The notes: generated by a model from the sequence alone, not told the origin. Counted from the stretch's first letter, positions 25,138-33,193 are shown. The stretch is 64,000 nt of DNA from CAWBXL01 sp963837365 (GCA_963837365.1 CAWIMW010000002.1:186001-250000), one strand, 5' to 3'. Numbers and translations are program-made.

Positions 25138-25647
25138 TTACAATTCCTGAACTGACTTGCCACGCAGGGCGGCAACGTCTTCTCTATTCTTAAGCTGCTT
25201 CAACGCATCGAAAGTAGCTTTGATCACGTTGTGCGGGTTGGTGGTGCCGATGGACTTGGTGAGCACGTTCTGAATCCCCGCCGAAGTCATCACCGCGCGC
25301 ACCGCGCCGCCCGCGATCACTCCGGTGCCTTCCGGGGCCGGCTTCAACAGAACTTTGCCGGAGCCATAGCGGCCAAGGACCAGGTGCGGAATCGTAGTCT
25401 GAGTGAGGTTCACACGCAGCAAATTTTTCTTGGCCGATTCGATCCCCTTGCGGATCGCCTGGGGAACTTCCTTGGCCTTGCCGGAACCGTATCCCACGAC
25501 GGCAGCGCTGGGATCGCCGACCACAACCAGCGCGGCAAACGACATGTTCTTGCCGCCTTTGACGACTTTGGTGACGCGGTTGATGGCGACAACCTGATCT
25601 TTCAACTGGTATGCGCCGGCGTCGAGTTTTTTTGTGACTGTTGGCAT
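25138..25647 (-). CDS. rpsE: 30S ribosomal protein S5
   Basis: A 169-residue S5, which helps form the mRNA entry site and affects decoding accuracy. Double-stranded RNA-binding part VVAINRVTKVVKGGKNMSFA and the second domain TTIPHLVLGRYGSGKVLLKP are intact, followed by KSIGTTNPHNVIKATFDALK. Position between rplR and rpmD is canonical. Confidence 0.98.
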   Translation of the reverse strand: MPTVTKKLDAGAYQLKDQVVAINRVTKVVKGGKNMSFAALVVVGDPSAAVVGYGSGKAKEVPQAIRKGIESAKKNLLRVNLTQTTIPHLVLGRYGSGKVLLKPAPEGTGVIAGGAVRAVMTSAGIQNVLTKSIGTTNPHNVIKATFDALKQLKNREDVAALRGKSVQEL

Positions 25648-25655
25648 TCGTAAAC

Positions 25656-25704
25656 CTAGCTTCTAGCTTCTAGCCTCTAGCTAGTAGCTAGAAGCTAGGA
25701 GCTT
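25656..25704. repeat. Palindromic CTAGCTT-type spacer, rplR-rpsE
   Basis: AGCTTCTAGCTTCTAGCCTC words (from 25658) face AGTAGCTAGAAGCTAGGAGC (from 25683) with almost no loop, giving a near-continuous hairpin. Confidence 0.8.
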
Positions 25705-25708
25705 TCTT

Positions 25709-26074
25709 TTAGAACTGCAATCCCGCTTCCCGCGCGGCATCCGCCAGGGCCTTCACCCGGCCGTGATACAGGTAGCCGCCGCGATCGAACACAACTTTTG
25801 AAATTCCCTTGGCTTTGGCTTTTTCCGCGATGGCCTTGCCAATCTCTTTCGCCGCTGCGACGTTTCCACCGGTCTTGCGCTGGCCCTTTTTCCCCACCGC
25901 GGAACTGGAGGCAATCAGGGTCTTGCCCGCAAGATCGTCGATCAGCTGCACATAAATATGGTTCACCGAACGGTACACATTCAACCGCGGCCGCTCAGCC
26001 GTGCCCTGCACCTTTTTGCGGATGCGCACGTGAACAAAGCGCCGGGTCGCGTTTTTCGATAATTTAGTCAGCAT
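25709..26074 (-). CDS. rplR: 50S ribosomal protein L18
   Basis: A 121-residue 5S rRNA-binding protein: RRFVHVRIRKKVQGTAERPR, LNVYRSVNHIYVQLIDDLAG and the C-terminal VVFDRGGYLYHGRVKALADA. Standard length and position between rplF and rpsE. Confidence 0.98.
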   Translation of the reverse strand: MLTKLSKNATRRFVHVRIRKKVQGTAERPRLNVYRSVNHIYVQLIDDLAGKTLIASSSAVGKKGQRKTGGNVAAAKEIGKAIAEKAKAKGISKVVFDRGGYLYHGRVKALADAAREAGLQF

Positions 26075-26086
26075 TGTCTTTAAGCC

Positions 26087-26160
26087 CTCAGCCTTCAGCT
26101 GTCAGCTTTCAGCCAAACATCAGCAATGAGCTGACGGCTGATAGCTGAGCGCTGATAGCT
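26087..26160. repeat. Palindromic TCAGCTT-type spacer, rplF-rplR
   Basis: CAGCCTTCAGCTGTCAGCTT words (from 26089) face GAGCTGACGGCTGATAGCTG (from 26128). Same unit type as the spacers at 24875, 35462 and 43346. Confidence 0.75.
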
Positions 26161-26698
26161 ATTTCGCTCCCGTCTTTCCGACCTTCTTCTTCAACTGCTC
26201 GCCGGTGTAGCGCACGCCCTTGTTCTTGTATGGATCAGGCGGACGCAGGCTGCGCATTTCCGCCGCCACCTGGCCCACTTTCTGGCGGTCGATTCCGGTG
26301 ACGGTCAGGTGGGTCTGCTTGGGATCCACTCCAACTTCAATTCCCGAGGGCAGCGGGTATTCGATGGGATGGGAAAATCCCAGGGTAAATACCACCATCG
26401 CTTTGCCCTTCAATTCGGCGCGATACCCGATGCCGACGATGTCGAGTTCGCGGGTCCAGCCCTTGGTGACGCCTTCCACGGCGTTATTGACCAGCGCGCG
26501 CGCCAGCCCATGGACCGCGGCCTGCGAATCGTTTTCGCGAATCGCCAGCAGCTCGCCTTCTTTCTGTTCCAGGCGGATGCCGCTGGGTATCAGGGCATCC
26601 ACTTTCCCCTTGGGCCCCTGCACGGCAGCGATATTGCCTTCGACCTTAACGGTCACTCCCTTGGGGAGCGGGATCGGTTTTCGTCCAATTCTTGACAT
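26159..26698 (-). CDS. rplF: 50S ribosomal protein L6
   Basis: A 179-residue L6 with the start SRIGRKPIPLPKGVTVKVEG, the internal duplicated fold, and the C-terminal rRNA-binding signature RPPDPYKNKGVRYTGEQLKK. Located near the GTPase-associated centre of the large subunit. Canonical position after rpsH. Confidence 0.98.
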   Translation of the reverse strand: MSRIGRKPIPLPKGVTVKVEGNIAAVQGPKGKVDALIPSGIRLEQKEGELLAIRENDSQAAVHGLARALVNNAVEGVTKGWTRELDIVGIGYRAELKGKAMVVFTLGFSHPIEYPLPSGIEVGVDPKQTHLTVTGIDRQKVGQVAAEMRSLRPPDPYKNKGVRYTGEQLKKKVGKTGAK

Positions 26699-26704
26699 AA
26701 AGTC

Positions 26705-26766
26705 AGCTTCTAGCTCCTAGCTTCTAGCCCTTCAGCTCCTAGCGAGTAGCTAGAAGCTAGCGGCTC
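26705..26766. repeat. Palindromic CTAGCTT-type spacer, rpsH-rplF
   Basis: AGCTTCTAGCTCCTAGCTTC (from 26706) faces GAGTAGCTAGAAGCTAGCGG (from 26745), closing a hairpin over the spacer. Confidence 0.75.
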
Positions 26767-26768
26767 CT

Positions 26769-27167
26769 TTACCAAACTTCGCACAACAGTTCGCCGCCCA
26801 CGCCTTCTTTGCGGGCCTGGCGTCCGGTCATCACGCCACGCGGCGTGGTCAGAATGTTGATTCCGAGTCCGCCCAATACGCGCGGAATCTCGGTGCGGCG
26901 CACGTAGACACGGCAGCCAGGACGCGAGACGCGGTCAAGGTTCGAAATCGCCGCCTCGTTGTTGTTGCCATACTTCAGATAAAGGCGCAACACCTTGTGG
27001 CCCTCTTCTTCGGTGGGCTTGAAGTTGGCGATAAACCCTTCCTCTTTGAGGATGCGGGCAATCTCCGTCTTCAGTTTCGAAGAAGGGACATCGACTTTCT
27101 GGTGCCGGGCGCGTATCGCGTTGCGAATACGCGTCAGCATGTCTGCGACCGGATCGGTCAACCTCAT
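26769..27167 (-). CDS. rpsH: 30S ribosomal protein S8
   Basis: A 132-residue S8, a primary 16S rRNA binder. I place the start at ATG 27165-27167 (MRLTDPVADMLTRIRNAI), because GAGGAG lies 9 nt upstream and the family starts here; an in-frame GTG 21 nt further upstream would put that ribosome-binding site inside the gene. The C-terminal signature STPRGVMT-like block (LTTPRGVMTGRQARKEGVGG) is present. Confidence 0.95.
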   Translation of the reverse strand: MRLTDPVADMLTRIRNAIRARHQKVDVPSSKLKTEIARILKEEGFIANFKPTEEEGHKVLRLYLKYGNNNEAAISNLDRVSRPGCRVYVRRTEIPRVLGGLGINILTTPRGVMTGRQARKEGVGGELLCEVW

Positions 27168-27240
27168 CGTTTGCTTCTCCTCAGCCACCCGTTCGCTTCG
27201 ACGACTACGGTCGAAGAACCTGCGACGGCTCTATCTTGTC

Positions 27241-27309
27241 CTAGGTCTTTGGTCTTTGGTCTTTGGTCTTTGGCCGTGGGCCAACAACGAACGACCAAAA
27301 ACCAACGAC
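27241..27309. repeat. GGTCTTT tandem repeat with complementary arm, rpsN-rpsH
   Basis: Four exact GGTCTTT units (27244-27271) are followed by GGCCGTGGGCC and by GACCAAAAACCAACGAC (27293-27309), which is complementary to the repeat words. The same TTTGGTC word type recurs in the rpsC-rplP spacer (30300-30334). Confidence 0.85.
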
Positions 27310-27313
27310 TGCT

Positions 27314-27499
27314 TTACCACGATGACTTCGAAACTCCAGGAATCTCTCCCCGCAACGCCAGACCGCGGAAACACAGGCGGCAAATGCCAAACTTACGGAG
27401 GTACGCCCGCGGCCGCCCGCAGAGCTTGCAACGGTTGTGCTTGCGCGTGGAGAACTTGGGTTTCTTCGCGTCCTTAACTCGTTTTGCTGTAGTTGCCAA
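27314..27499 (-). CDS. rpsN: 30S ribosomal protein S14, zinc type
   Basis: A 61-residue short S14. The zinc ribbon is intact (CKLC at residues 24-27 and CRLC about 12 residues later, in RPRAYLRKFGICRLCFRG), and the C-terminus GEIPGVSKSSW is typical. The short zinc-binding paralogue is the usual S14 of soil Acidobacteriota-type spc operons. Between rplE and rpsH. Confidence 0.97.
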   Translation of the reverse strand: MATTAKRVKDAKKPKFSTRKHNRCKLCGRPRAYLRKFGICRLCFRGLALRGEIPGVSKSSW

Positions 27500-27578
27500 A
27501 AAAAAGCTCCTAGCTCTTAGCTTCTAGCCTTTAGCTTCAACCTGTGCTCATGTGGAAGCGGAGATTGCTCTGCCACTT

Positions 27579-27596
27579 GACGGGGCAAGCCCCGTC
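27579..27596. repeat. Hairpin in the rplE-rpsN spacer
   Basis: GACGGGGC (27579-27586) and GCCCCGTC (27589-27596) form an 8-bp stem, itself enclosed by TGTGGA (about 27551-27556) and TCCACA (27597-27602). The other part of the spacer carries AGCTCCTAGCTCTTAGC words. Confidence 0.65.
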
Positions 27597-27611
27597 TCCA
27601 CACAATTCGTT

Positions 27612-28235
27612 TTACTGCCGGAACGGCATTCCCATGTGTTTCAACAAAGACCGCGCCTGGGCATCGCTGGCCGCAGTGGTCACAATGGTGACGTTCATGC
27701 CCCGCTGCTTATCGACCTTCTCGTAAGAAATCTCGGGGAAGATCAACTGATCGTGCAGGCCGAGCGTGTAGTTGCCGCGGCCGTCGAACGACTTGGTGGA
27801 AACCCCTTTGAAATCACGCACACGCGGCAGAACAACACTGACCAGCCGGTCAAAAAATTCGTACATGCGGTCGCCGCGCAGCGTCACCATGGCGCCAATC
27901 GACTGGCCCTCGCGAACTTTGAACGCCGCGATGGATTTCTTGGCGCGGGTGACGACCGGCTTCTGGCCGGTGATCTGGCCCAGTTCGTTCACGGCCGCGT
28001 CCATGACCTTGGCGTTCTGCGTGGCCTCGCCCATGCCCATGTTAATGACGATCTTGTTCAGATGCGGCACTGACATCGGGTTCTTGAGATTGTTTTCCTT
28101 CATCAGTACAGGGGCGATTTCCTTGAGGAAGCGCGCCTTCAGCCGCGGCGTTTCCTTGGCTGCATGGCGCGGAGCTTCCGCGCTTTTTGGCGCCTGCTCG
28201 GCCTGACCTTTTTTCTCTCTGTTCTCTTTTGCCAT
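27612..28235 (-). CDS. rplE: 50S ribosomal protein L5
   Basis: A 207-residue 5S rRNA-binding protein. The core starts ARFLKEIAPVLMKENNLKNP and contains PHLNKIVINMGMGEATQNAK, KSIAAFKVREGQSIGAMVTL and the C-terminal MNVTIVTTAASDAQARSLLK. The first 30 residues are a Lys/Ala/Glu-rich extension (from AKENREKKGQAEQAPKSAE) not found in E. coli L5. Canonical position after rplX. Confidence 0.97.
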   Translation of the reverse strand: MAKENREKKGQAEQAPKSAEAPRHAAKETPRLKARFLKEIAPVLMKENNLKNPMSVPHLNKIVINMGMGEATQNAKVMDAAVNELGQITGQKPVVTRAKKSIAAFKVREGQSIGAMVTLRGDRMYEFFDRLVSVVLPRVRDFKGVSTKSFDGRGNYTLGLHDQLIFPEISYEKVDKQRGMNVTIVTTAASDAQARSLLKHMGMPFRQ

Positions 28236-28294
28236 ATTTTCTACTTTGCCTCACGGTTTCGGCTTGGTTACCGGTTCGTGAGAAATTTTCTTTC

Positions 28295-28371
28295 GTCCCT
28301 TCGGGACTTGTTTCTTTCTTGCCTACCCCAGGGCTTGCGCCCTGGGCTGTAATCTCTCGCCCCCTCGGGGC
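28295..28371. repeat. Three hairpins in the rplX-rplE spacer
   Basis: GTCCC-TTC-GGGAC (28295-28307), CCCAGGGC-TTGC-GCCCTGGG (28327-28346) and GCCCC-CTC-GGGGC (28359-28371) lie in series in the 167-nt spacer, followed by TCAGC-type words next to the rplX stop. No open frame of interest. Confidence 0.75.
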
Positions 28372-28402
28372 TAACTGAACGCTGACGGCTGATAGCCGAC
28401 AG

Positions 28403-28744
28403 CTATTTTTCCAACGTCGTCCCGCACTTCTTGCAAACCCGCACTTTGCGATCCCCGCGCATTTCATGTCCGATACGCACCGGGCCGCAGGTGCCGCAGA
28501 CCAGGGCCACGCTCGAAATCGAAATGCGGCCTTCCTGCTCGGCAATGCCGCCTTTGATGTTGTGCTGCGGATTGGGGCGCACGTGCTTCTTCACGGTCAT
28601 GACGTGCTCGACCAGAATCCGGCCTTCGTCGGGAAATACGCGCAGAACGCGTCCCTGTTTGCCGCGGTCGCGTCCCGCCATCACCTTCACGGTGTCATTG
28701 CGGCGGATATCAACTCTCTTATGTGCTGTTTCTGCGGTTGCCAT
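28403..28744 (-). CDS. rplX: 50S ribosomal protein L24
   Basis: A 113-residue L24 with a KOW motif (DTVKVMAGRDRGKQGRVLRV) and a C-terminal zinc-finger-like pair, LVCGTCGPVRIG and KVRVCKKCGTTLEK (two CxxC). The zinc ribbon is seen in many bacterial L24 proteins. L24 starts large-subunit assembly. Canonical position between rplN and rplE. Confidence 0.97.
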   Translation of the reverse strand: MATAETAHKRVDIRRNDTVKVMAGRDRGKQGRVLRVFPDEGRILVEHVMTVKKHVRPNPQHNIKGGIAEQEGRISISSVALVCGTCGPVRIGHEMRGDRKVRVCKKCGTTLEK

Positions 28745-28755
28745 TTTTTAACCCA

Positions 28756-28851
28756 TCTGGTAATTGGGTAATTTGGTAATCGAGTGATTGAAAACCAACT
28801 TCAAACCAGATTTTCAATTACCCAATTACTCAACTTCTCAATTACTCAATC
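28756..28851. repeat. Palindromic AATTGGGTAATTTGG-type spacer, rplN-rplX
   Basis: GGTAATTGGGTAATTTGGTA (from 28759) and following ATTGAAAA words face TTTTCAATTACCCAATTACT (from 28811). The arms total about 35 bp with a short loop, and match the word type of the rpsD-rpoA spacer. Confidence 0.8.
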
Positions 28852-28853
28852 CT

Positions 28854-29225
28854 TTACAGAACCTCTGGCGCCAAACTCACAATCTTCAAAAACTTCTTCT
28901 CGCGCAGTTCACGCGCCACCGGGCCAAATACACGCGTACCCACCGGCTCCCCGCCTTCATTAATCAGCACCGCCGCATTCGAATCGAAGCGGATGTAGGT
29001 GCCGTCGCGGCGGCCATATTCTTTACGGGTGCGAACAATCACCGCTTTCACCACCGTGCCCTTCTTCACCTGGCCGTCAGGCGAGGCCTCTTTCACACTG
29101 GCGGTGATCACGTCTCCCAAGCCGGCGCGCAGGCCGGTCGAGCCGCCCAGCGGCAGGATCATTTGCAGCTTGCGCGCGCCGCTATTGTCGGCGACCTCGA
29201 GCATCGATCTCATCATGACGGCCAT
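28854..29225 (-). CDS. rplN: 50S ribosomal protein L14
   Basis: A 123-residue L14: MLEVADNSGARKLQMILPLG, AVIVRTRKEYGRRDGTYIRF and GTRVFGPVARELREKKFLKI. Start ATG 29225 has GGGAGGA 9 nt upstream; internal methionines are less well placed. Forms part of an intersubunit bridge with 16S rRNA. Canonical position after rpsQ. Confidence 0.98.
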   Translation of the reverse strand: MAVMMRSMLEVADNSGARKLQMILPLGGSTGLRAGLGDVITASVKEASPDGQVKKGTVVKAVIVRTRKEYGRRDGTYIRFDSNAAVLINEGGEPVGTRVFGPVARELREKKFLKIVSLAPEVL

Positions 29226-29245
29226 GGCTGCAAATCCTCCCGGGC

Positions 29246-29548
29246 TTAGCTGACTACGGCTGCGACTTCAGGCGCCAGTTTCGCGCGCCGCTCAATCTCT
29301 TTCAGCTTCCAACGCTTCAACTTGGAGAGCGGCCGCGTCTCCTCCAGCCGCACCACATCGCCCACATGGGCCTCGTTTTTCTCGTCGTGCGCGTAGAACT
29401 TCTTGGCTTTCGAAACCACGCGCCCGTAGAACGGGTGCGCCCGCTTGCGGATCACTTTGACCACGATGGTCTTGGCCATCTTGCTGGAGACCACTTCGCC
29501 GACTACTTCTTTGTGACGCGGCTGAGGCTTCTGGGTTGTTTCCGCCAT
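29246..29548 (-). CDS. rpsQ: 30S ribosomal protein S17
   Basis: A 100-residue S17 with the OB-fold core GEVVSSKMAKTIVVKVIRKR, HPFYGRVVSKAKKFYAHDEK and VGDVVRLEETRPLSKLKRWK. Start overlaps the rpmC stop (TAATG), indicating coupling. Confidence 0.98.
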   Translation of the reverse strand: MAETTQKPQPRHKEVVGEVVSSKMAKTIVVKVIRKRAHPFYGRVVSKAKKFYAHDEKNEAHVGDVVRLEETRPLSKLKRWKLKEIERRAKLAPEVAAVVS

Positions 29549-29775
29549 TACTTCTTCTCCGATCCGCTGGCAGCGGTGAGTTCGCGCTCGCGGGTGATGG
29601 TCTTGACCCGCGCAATGTCCTTGCGCAGGCCGCGAATCTTCTTCAAACTTTCAGTCTGTCCCATATTGAGCTGGAACTTCAGCTTGAACAGCTGGTCCTG
29701 GAGATCGCGCTCCTGGTGCCGCAGCTCGTCGTCGGTCAAGTTCCGTACTTTTTCTGCTTTCATGATCTTTTCCAT
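29548..29775 (-). CDS. rpmC: 50S ribosomal protein L29
   Basis: A 75-residue helical hairpin protein: KAEKVRNLTDDELRHQERDL, LFKLKFQLNMGQTESLKKIR and GLRKDIARVKTITRERE. Docks near the tunnel exit. The start could also be the ATG 3 codons downstream (KAEKV). Coupled to rpsQ. Confidence 0.96.
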   Translation of the reverse strand: MEKIMKAEKVRNLTDDELRHQERDLQDQLFKLKFQLNMGQTESLKKIRGLRKDIARVKTITRERELTAASGSEKK

Positions 29776-29780
29776 TCACA

Positions 29781-29868
29781 ACCGGAAATTTCCGGTCCCA
29801 AGCTTCTAGCCGCTAGCTCCTAGCTAAACCCCTGTCAGCCTTAGCTAGAAGCTAGAGGCTAGGAGCTG
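29781..29868. repeat. Palindromic CTAGCTT-type spacer, rplP-rpmC
   Basis: AGCTTCTAGCCGCTAGCTCC (from 29801) faces TTAGCTAGAAGCTAGAGGCT (from 29841). A separate perfect 16-bp palindrome ACCGGAAATTTCCGGT lies at 29781-29796. Confidence 0.8.
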
Positions 29869-29872
29869 TCTT

Positions 29873-30292
29873 TTAGTGCGTCTTGCCTTCGCGCTTCACG
29901 AATACCGTACGCAGCGGCAGTTTGTGCGATGCCAGACGCATGGCTTCGGAAGCGTCCTGTAATGACACGCCCTCCATCTCAAACAGAATCTTCCCCGGAC
30001 GAACCACTGCGACCCAGTGGTCCGGCGCACCCTTGCCTTTTCCCATACGAGTTTCAGCCGGCTTCTTGGTGACCGGCTTGTCGGGAAACAAGCGGATCTG
30101 GATTTTCCCGCCGCGCTTCACGAAACGGGTCATGGCGACGCGGGCGGCTTCAATCTGGCGGTCGGTGATCCACCCCGGTTCGAGTACTTTCAAACCGAAA
30201 TCGCCGAATGCCAGCTGGCTGCCGCGCCAGGCTTTTCCGCACATGCGCCCGCGCTGCTGCTTGCGGTACTTAACTTTCTTTGGCATTAACAT
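29873..30292 (-). CDS. rplP: 50S ribosomal protein L16
   Basis: A 139-residue L16, important for A-site tRNA accommodation: MPKKVKYRKQQRGRMCGKAW, GWITDRQIEAARVAMTRFVK and RMGKGKGAPDHWVAVVRPGK. Canonical position between rpsC and rpmC. The spacer before it (30293-30336) carries GGTCGCTAGTCTTTGGTCGT words of the TTTGGTC type. Confidence 0.98.
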   Translation of the reverse strand: MLMPKKVKYRKQQRGRMCGKAWRGSQLAFGDFGLKVLEPGWITDRQIEAARVAMTRFVKRGGKIQIRLFPDKPVTKKPAETRMGKGKGAPDHWVAVVRPGKILFEMEGVSLQDASEAMRLASHKLPLRTVFVKREGKTH

Positions 30293-30336
30293 AAAGTCAG
30301 TCTCTGGTCGCTAGTCTTTGGTCGTTGGTCGTCAGC

Positions 30337-31002
30337 CTAAAACGCACCGGCTGCGACTTGTGGTTCACGTTTCTTCGTAGGAAGAATCTCACCCTTATAA
30401 ATCCAGCACTTCACACCGATCACGCCGTAGGTGGTCCGGGCTTCAGTGAATCCGTATTCAATGTCCGCGCGCAGGGTGTGCAACGGCAACCGCCCTTGCA
30501 GATACCACTCGGAACGCGCGATTTCATTTCCGTTCAAACGCCCGCTCACCCGAACCTTGATTCCCTTGCAACCGAAGCGTAACGCCGAATCCACCGACTT
30601 GCGCATTGCCCGGCGGAAACCCACGCGCTTTTCCAGTTGCAGCGCGATCGACTCCGACACCAGTTGCGCGTCCAGTTCAGGCTTGTGTACTTCCTGAATA
30701 TCGACATAGACCTCGCGGTTGGTACGCTTCTGCAAATCCTGCTTCAGCTTGTCGATCTCCGCGCCTTTGCGCCCGATGATGATGCCCGGCCGCGCCGTCT
30801 TGATGATGATGCGCAACTTGTTGCCCGGACGCTCAATCTCAATAGCGCTCACGCCCGCCGACTTGAGCTTGTCCTTCAGCTCGGCCTTCAGCTTGACGTC
30901 TTCCAGCAGCAGCTTGTCGTAATCCTTCTCGACAAACCAACGCGACTTCCACGGCTTGGTGTAGCCGAGGCGAAATCCGTATGGGTGAACCTTTTGTCCC
31001 AT
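30337..31002 (-). CDS. rpsC: 30S ribosomal protein S3
   Basis: A 221-residue S3 lining the mRNA entry channel. N-terminus MGQKVHPYGFRLGYTKPWKS, KH domain IIIKTARPGIIIGRKGAEID, and C-terminal VSGRLNGNEIARSEWYLQGR with GVIGVKCWIYKGE are all present. Canonical position after rplV. Confidence 0.98.
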   Translation of the reverse strand: MGQKVHPYGFRLGYTKPWKSRWFVEKDYDKLLLEDVKLKAELKDKLKSAGVSAIEIERPGNKLRIIIKTARPGIIIGRKGAEIDKLKQDLQKRTNREVYVDIQEVHKPELDAQLVSESIALQLEKRVGFRRAMRKSVDSALRFGCKGIKVRVSGRLNGNEIARSEWYLQGRLPLHTLRADIEYGFTEARTTYGVIGVKCWIYKGEILPTKKREPQVAAGAF

Positions 31003-31076
31003 CGTTGCTCCTAAACCAGCTTCTAGCTCCTAGCTCTTAGCTACTGCGAACTGCCAGCTGAGAACCGGGAACTGAT

Positions 31077-31541
31077 TTACTTCGCTGCTAACTTCTTCTT
31101 GCCTGCCGCTGCCTTCTTCTTAACTTTCGCAGGGGCCTTGGCTTTTGCTGATGTTTCTTCGCCGACCACAGTCGCAGTGCCCTCACCCGCCCGCGTCCTC
31201 TCTGCAAGCACCAACTCAATATGCGCGATGCGCCGCACGTAACGGAAAGCCCGTCCCATCGGCGCCGGGCGAATCCGCTTCATGCGCGGACCATCGTTCG
31301 CCACTGCCTGCTTGACGTAGAGATTGTCGACATCCACGTCGATGCCCTTTTCCGTGCTCAGGTAATTCGCGTTTTCGAGCGCCGAGCGCAGGAGCTTTTC
31401 CACCGTCGCCGCCACGCGCTTCTTGGTGAAAGCCAGCGTGTTAAGGGCGTTCTCAACTCTTTGGCCCTTGATCAGATCCAACACCAGCCGCGCCTTCTGA
31501 GGCGAGACGCGCATGAACCGGGCTTGAGCTCTAAATTCCAT
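31077..31541 (-). CDS. rplV: 50S ribosomal protein L22
   Basis: A 154-residue L22. The 110-residue core (QARFMRVSPQKARLVLDLIK, GPRMKRIRPAPMGRAFRYVR, HIELVLAER) is standard and includes the tunnel-facing hairpin. It is followed by a 40-residue Ala/Lys-rich tail (from KAKAPAKVKKKAAAGKKK) beyond the usual end. Canonical position between rpsS and rpsC. Confidence 0.97.
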   Translation of the reverse strand: MEFRAQARFMRVSPQKARLVLDLIKGQRVENALNTLAFTKKRVAATVEKLLRSALENANYLSTEKGIDVDVDNLYVKQAVANDGPRMKRIRPAPMGRAFRYVRRIAHIELVLAERTRAGEGTATVVGEETSAKAKAPAKVKKKAAAGKKKLAAK

Positions 31542-31549
31542 AGTAATCT

Positions 31550-31606
31550 CTCAGCTTCTAGCTCCTAGCCTCTAGCTCCTAGCTAGGAGCTAGCAGCTAG
31601 TAGCTG
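31550..31606. repeat. Palindromic CTAGCTC-type spacer, rpsS-rplV
   Basis: AGCTTCTAGCTCCTAGCCTC (from 31553) and AGCTCCTAGCTAGGAGCTAG (31575-31594, itself a perfect palindrome at its centre) continue into CAGCTAGTAGCT. Nearly the whole spacer is one hairpin. Confidence 0.85.
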
Positions 31607-31610
31607 CTTG

Positions 31611-31955
31611 TTACGCCTTCGGCGCCGCCGGGGCTGCCGGAGCGATTGCTCCCGGCCCACCAGGAATGCCAGCCGGCTTGGCTGCGGTTTCGCTGGCCGC
31701 CTTCATCGAGTGCGCCTTAAAGGTGCGGGTAAAACTGAACTCGCCCAGCTTGTGGCCGACCATGTTCTCAGTGACGTACACCGGAATAAATTTCTTGCCG
31801 TTGTGCACCGCCACGGTGTGCCCGACAAATTCCGGAGTGATGGTCGAACGCCGCGACCAGGTGCGCAACACCTTCTTTTCGTTGCGCGAGTTCATGGCTT
31901 CGATCCGCTGTTGCAGGAAGCCATCCACGAACGGTCCTTTTTTGGTTGAACGCAT
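31611..31955 (-). CDS. rpsS: 30S ribosomal protein S19
   Basis: A 114-residue S19 of the small-subunit head: RSTKKGPFVDGFLQQRIEAM, TWSRRSTITPEFVGHTVAVH and GHKLGEFSFTRTFKAHS. After the usual end (about residue 90) there is an Ala/Pro/Gly tail of about 25 residues. The short spacer before it (31956-31992) also carries AGCTTCTAGCTGTTAGCTCC words. Confidence 0.97.
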   Translation of the reverse strand: MRSTKKGPFVDGFLQQRIEAMNSRNEKKVLRTWSRRSTITPEFVGHTVAVHNGKKFIPVYVTENMVGHKLGEFSFTRTFKAHSMKAASETAAKPAGIPGGPGAIAPAAPAAPKA

Positions 31956-31992
31956 ATAAACCAGCTTCTAGCTGTTAGCTCCTAGCTTTTAG

Positions 31993-32820
31993 CTATCTCT
32001 TACTGCGGCGGCTTACGATAAACGCATCCGTCCGCTTGTTGTTACGAGTCTTATATCCGCGCGTCGGTTGTCCCCACGGAGTTACCGGGTGACGTCCGCC
32101 GGAAGTCTTGCCTTCACCACCGCCATGCGGATGGTCAACCGGATTCATAACTACACCGCGATTGGTGGGCTTGATTCCCAGCCAGCGCGAGCGTCCTGCT
32201 TTACCGATGGTGACGTTTTCATGATCGGAGTTGCCGACCTGCCCGATGGTCGCCATGCAGTCCTGCGAAACTTTGCGGGTTTCGCCGGAAGGCAGCTTCA
32301 CCAGCGCGTACTCGCCTTCTTTTGCCACCAACTGCGCCGAACCACCCGCCGAGCGCACCATCTGCGCGCCTTTGCCCGGTTTCAGCTCAATGTTGTGGAT
32401 GGTCGTGCCGGGAGGAATGTTCTTCAACTGAAGCGCATTGCCCACGAGGATGTCGGCCTCAGGGCCGCTGACAATCTTCTGTCCCACTTTCAAACCATCC
32501 GGCTGGAGAATGTACCGCTTCTCACCGTCTGCGTACGCCAGAAGCGCAATACGCGAAGAACGGTTGGGATCGTATTCAATCGTGATCACGGTCGCGGGAA
32601 TCCCGGTCTTGTCGCGCTTGAAATCAATGATGCGGATCTTCTGCTTGTGCCCGCCGCCACGGTGCCAACTGGTGATGTCACCGGAGTTGCGCCGTCCGCC
32701 GGTACGCTGCTTGGGCTCCAGCAACGGCTTGTGCGGATATTTGGTCGTGATGTCATCGTTGACCAGCGTGGTGCGATAACGCAGCGTCTGGGTCGTCGGT
32801 CTGTAGGTCTTAATTGGCAT
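31993..32820 (-). CDS. rplB: 50S ribosomal protein L2
   Basis: A 275-residue L2, a primary 23S rRNA binder needed for peptidyl transferase assembly. N-terminal PIKTYRPTTQTLRYRTTLVN, the RNA-binding core SGDITSWHRGGGHKQKIRII, and the conserved C-terminal block MNPVDHPHGGGEGKTSGGRH with the key His are present. Canonical position after rplW. Confidence 0.98.
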   Translation of the reverse strand: MPIKTYRPTTQTLRYRTTLVNDDITTKYPHKPLLEPKQRTGGRRNSGDITSWHRGGGHKQKIRIIDFKRDKTGIPATVITIEYDPNRSSRIALLAYADGEKRYILQPDGLKVGQKIVSGPEADILVGNALQLKNIPPGTTIHNIELKPGKGAQMVRSAGGSAQLVAKEGEYALVKLPSGETRKVSQDCMATIGQVGNSDHENVTIGKAGRSRWLGIKPTNRGVVMNPVDHPHGGGEGKTSGGRHPVTPWGQPTRGYKTRNNKRTDAFIVSRRSKR

Positions 32821-32828
32821 AAAAAACC

Positions 32829-32896
32829 CGCTTCTAGCTACTAGCCTCTAGCTAACCCAGCTCCCGGTTTTAGCTAGGAGCTAACAGCTAGAAGCT
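32829..32896. repeat. Palindromic CTAGCTA-type spacer, rplW-rplB
   Basis: GCTTCTAGCTACTAGCCTCT (from 32830) faces TTAGCTAGGAGCTAACAGCT (from 32870), continuing AGAAGCTG. The hairpin lies between the rplW stop and the rplB start. Confidence 0.8.
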
Positions 32897-32899
32897 GCC

Positions 32900-33193
32900 T
32901 TACAAATTCTGCGCGTACTCCGGCATCTTCTCGCCTGCCTTCAACCGCACGTACGCTTTCTTCCAGTCCGGACGGTAGCCGGCAAACTTGCCACGCCGCC
33001 GCTCTTTTCCCGGATACACCGCCGTGCGCACTGAGTGCACTTTCACTTTGAAAATGCCCTGCACCGCTTCCTTAATCTCGGTCTTGGTGGCTTTGGTCGC
33101 TACCTGGAAAACCAGCGTGTTCTGGTTTTCCTTGATGGCCAGGCCTTTTTCCGTAATCACCGGCTTGCGGATGATCTGATATGCGGATTTCAT
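32900..33193 (-). CDS. rplW: 50S ribosomal protein L23
   Basis: A 97-residue L23: SAYQIIRKPVITEKGLAIKE, FQVATKATKTEIKEAVQGIF and VHSVRTAVYPGKERRRGKFA. It forms the docking site for trigger factor and SRP at the tunnel exit. The ATG overlaps the rplD stop (TGATG). Confidence 0.98.
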   Translation of the reverse strand: MKSAYQIIRKPVITEKGLAIKENQNTLVFQVATKATKTEIKEAVQGIFKVKVHSVRTAVYPGKERRRGKFAGYRPDWKKAYVRLKAGEKMPEYAQNL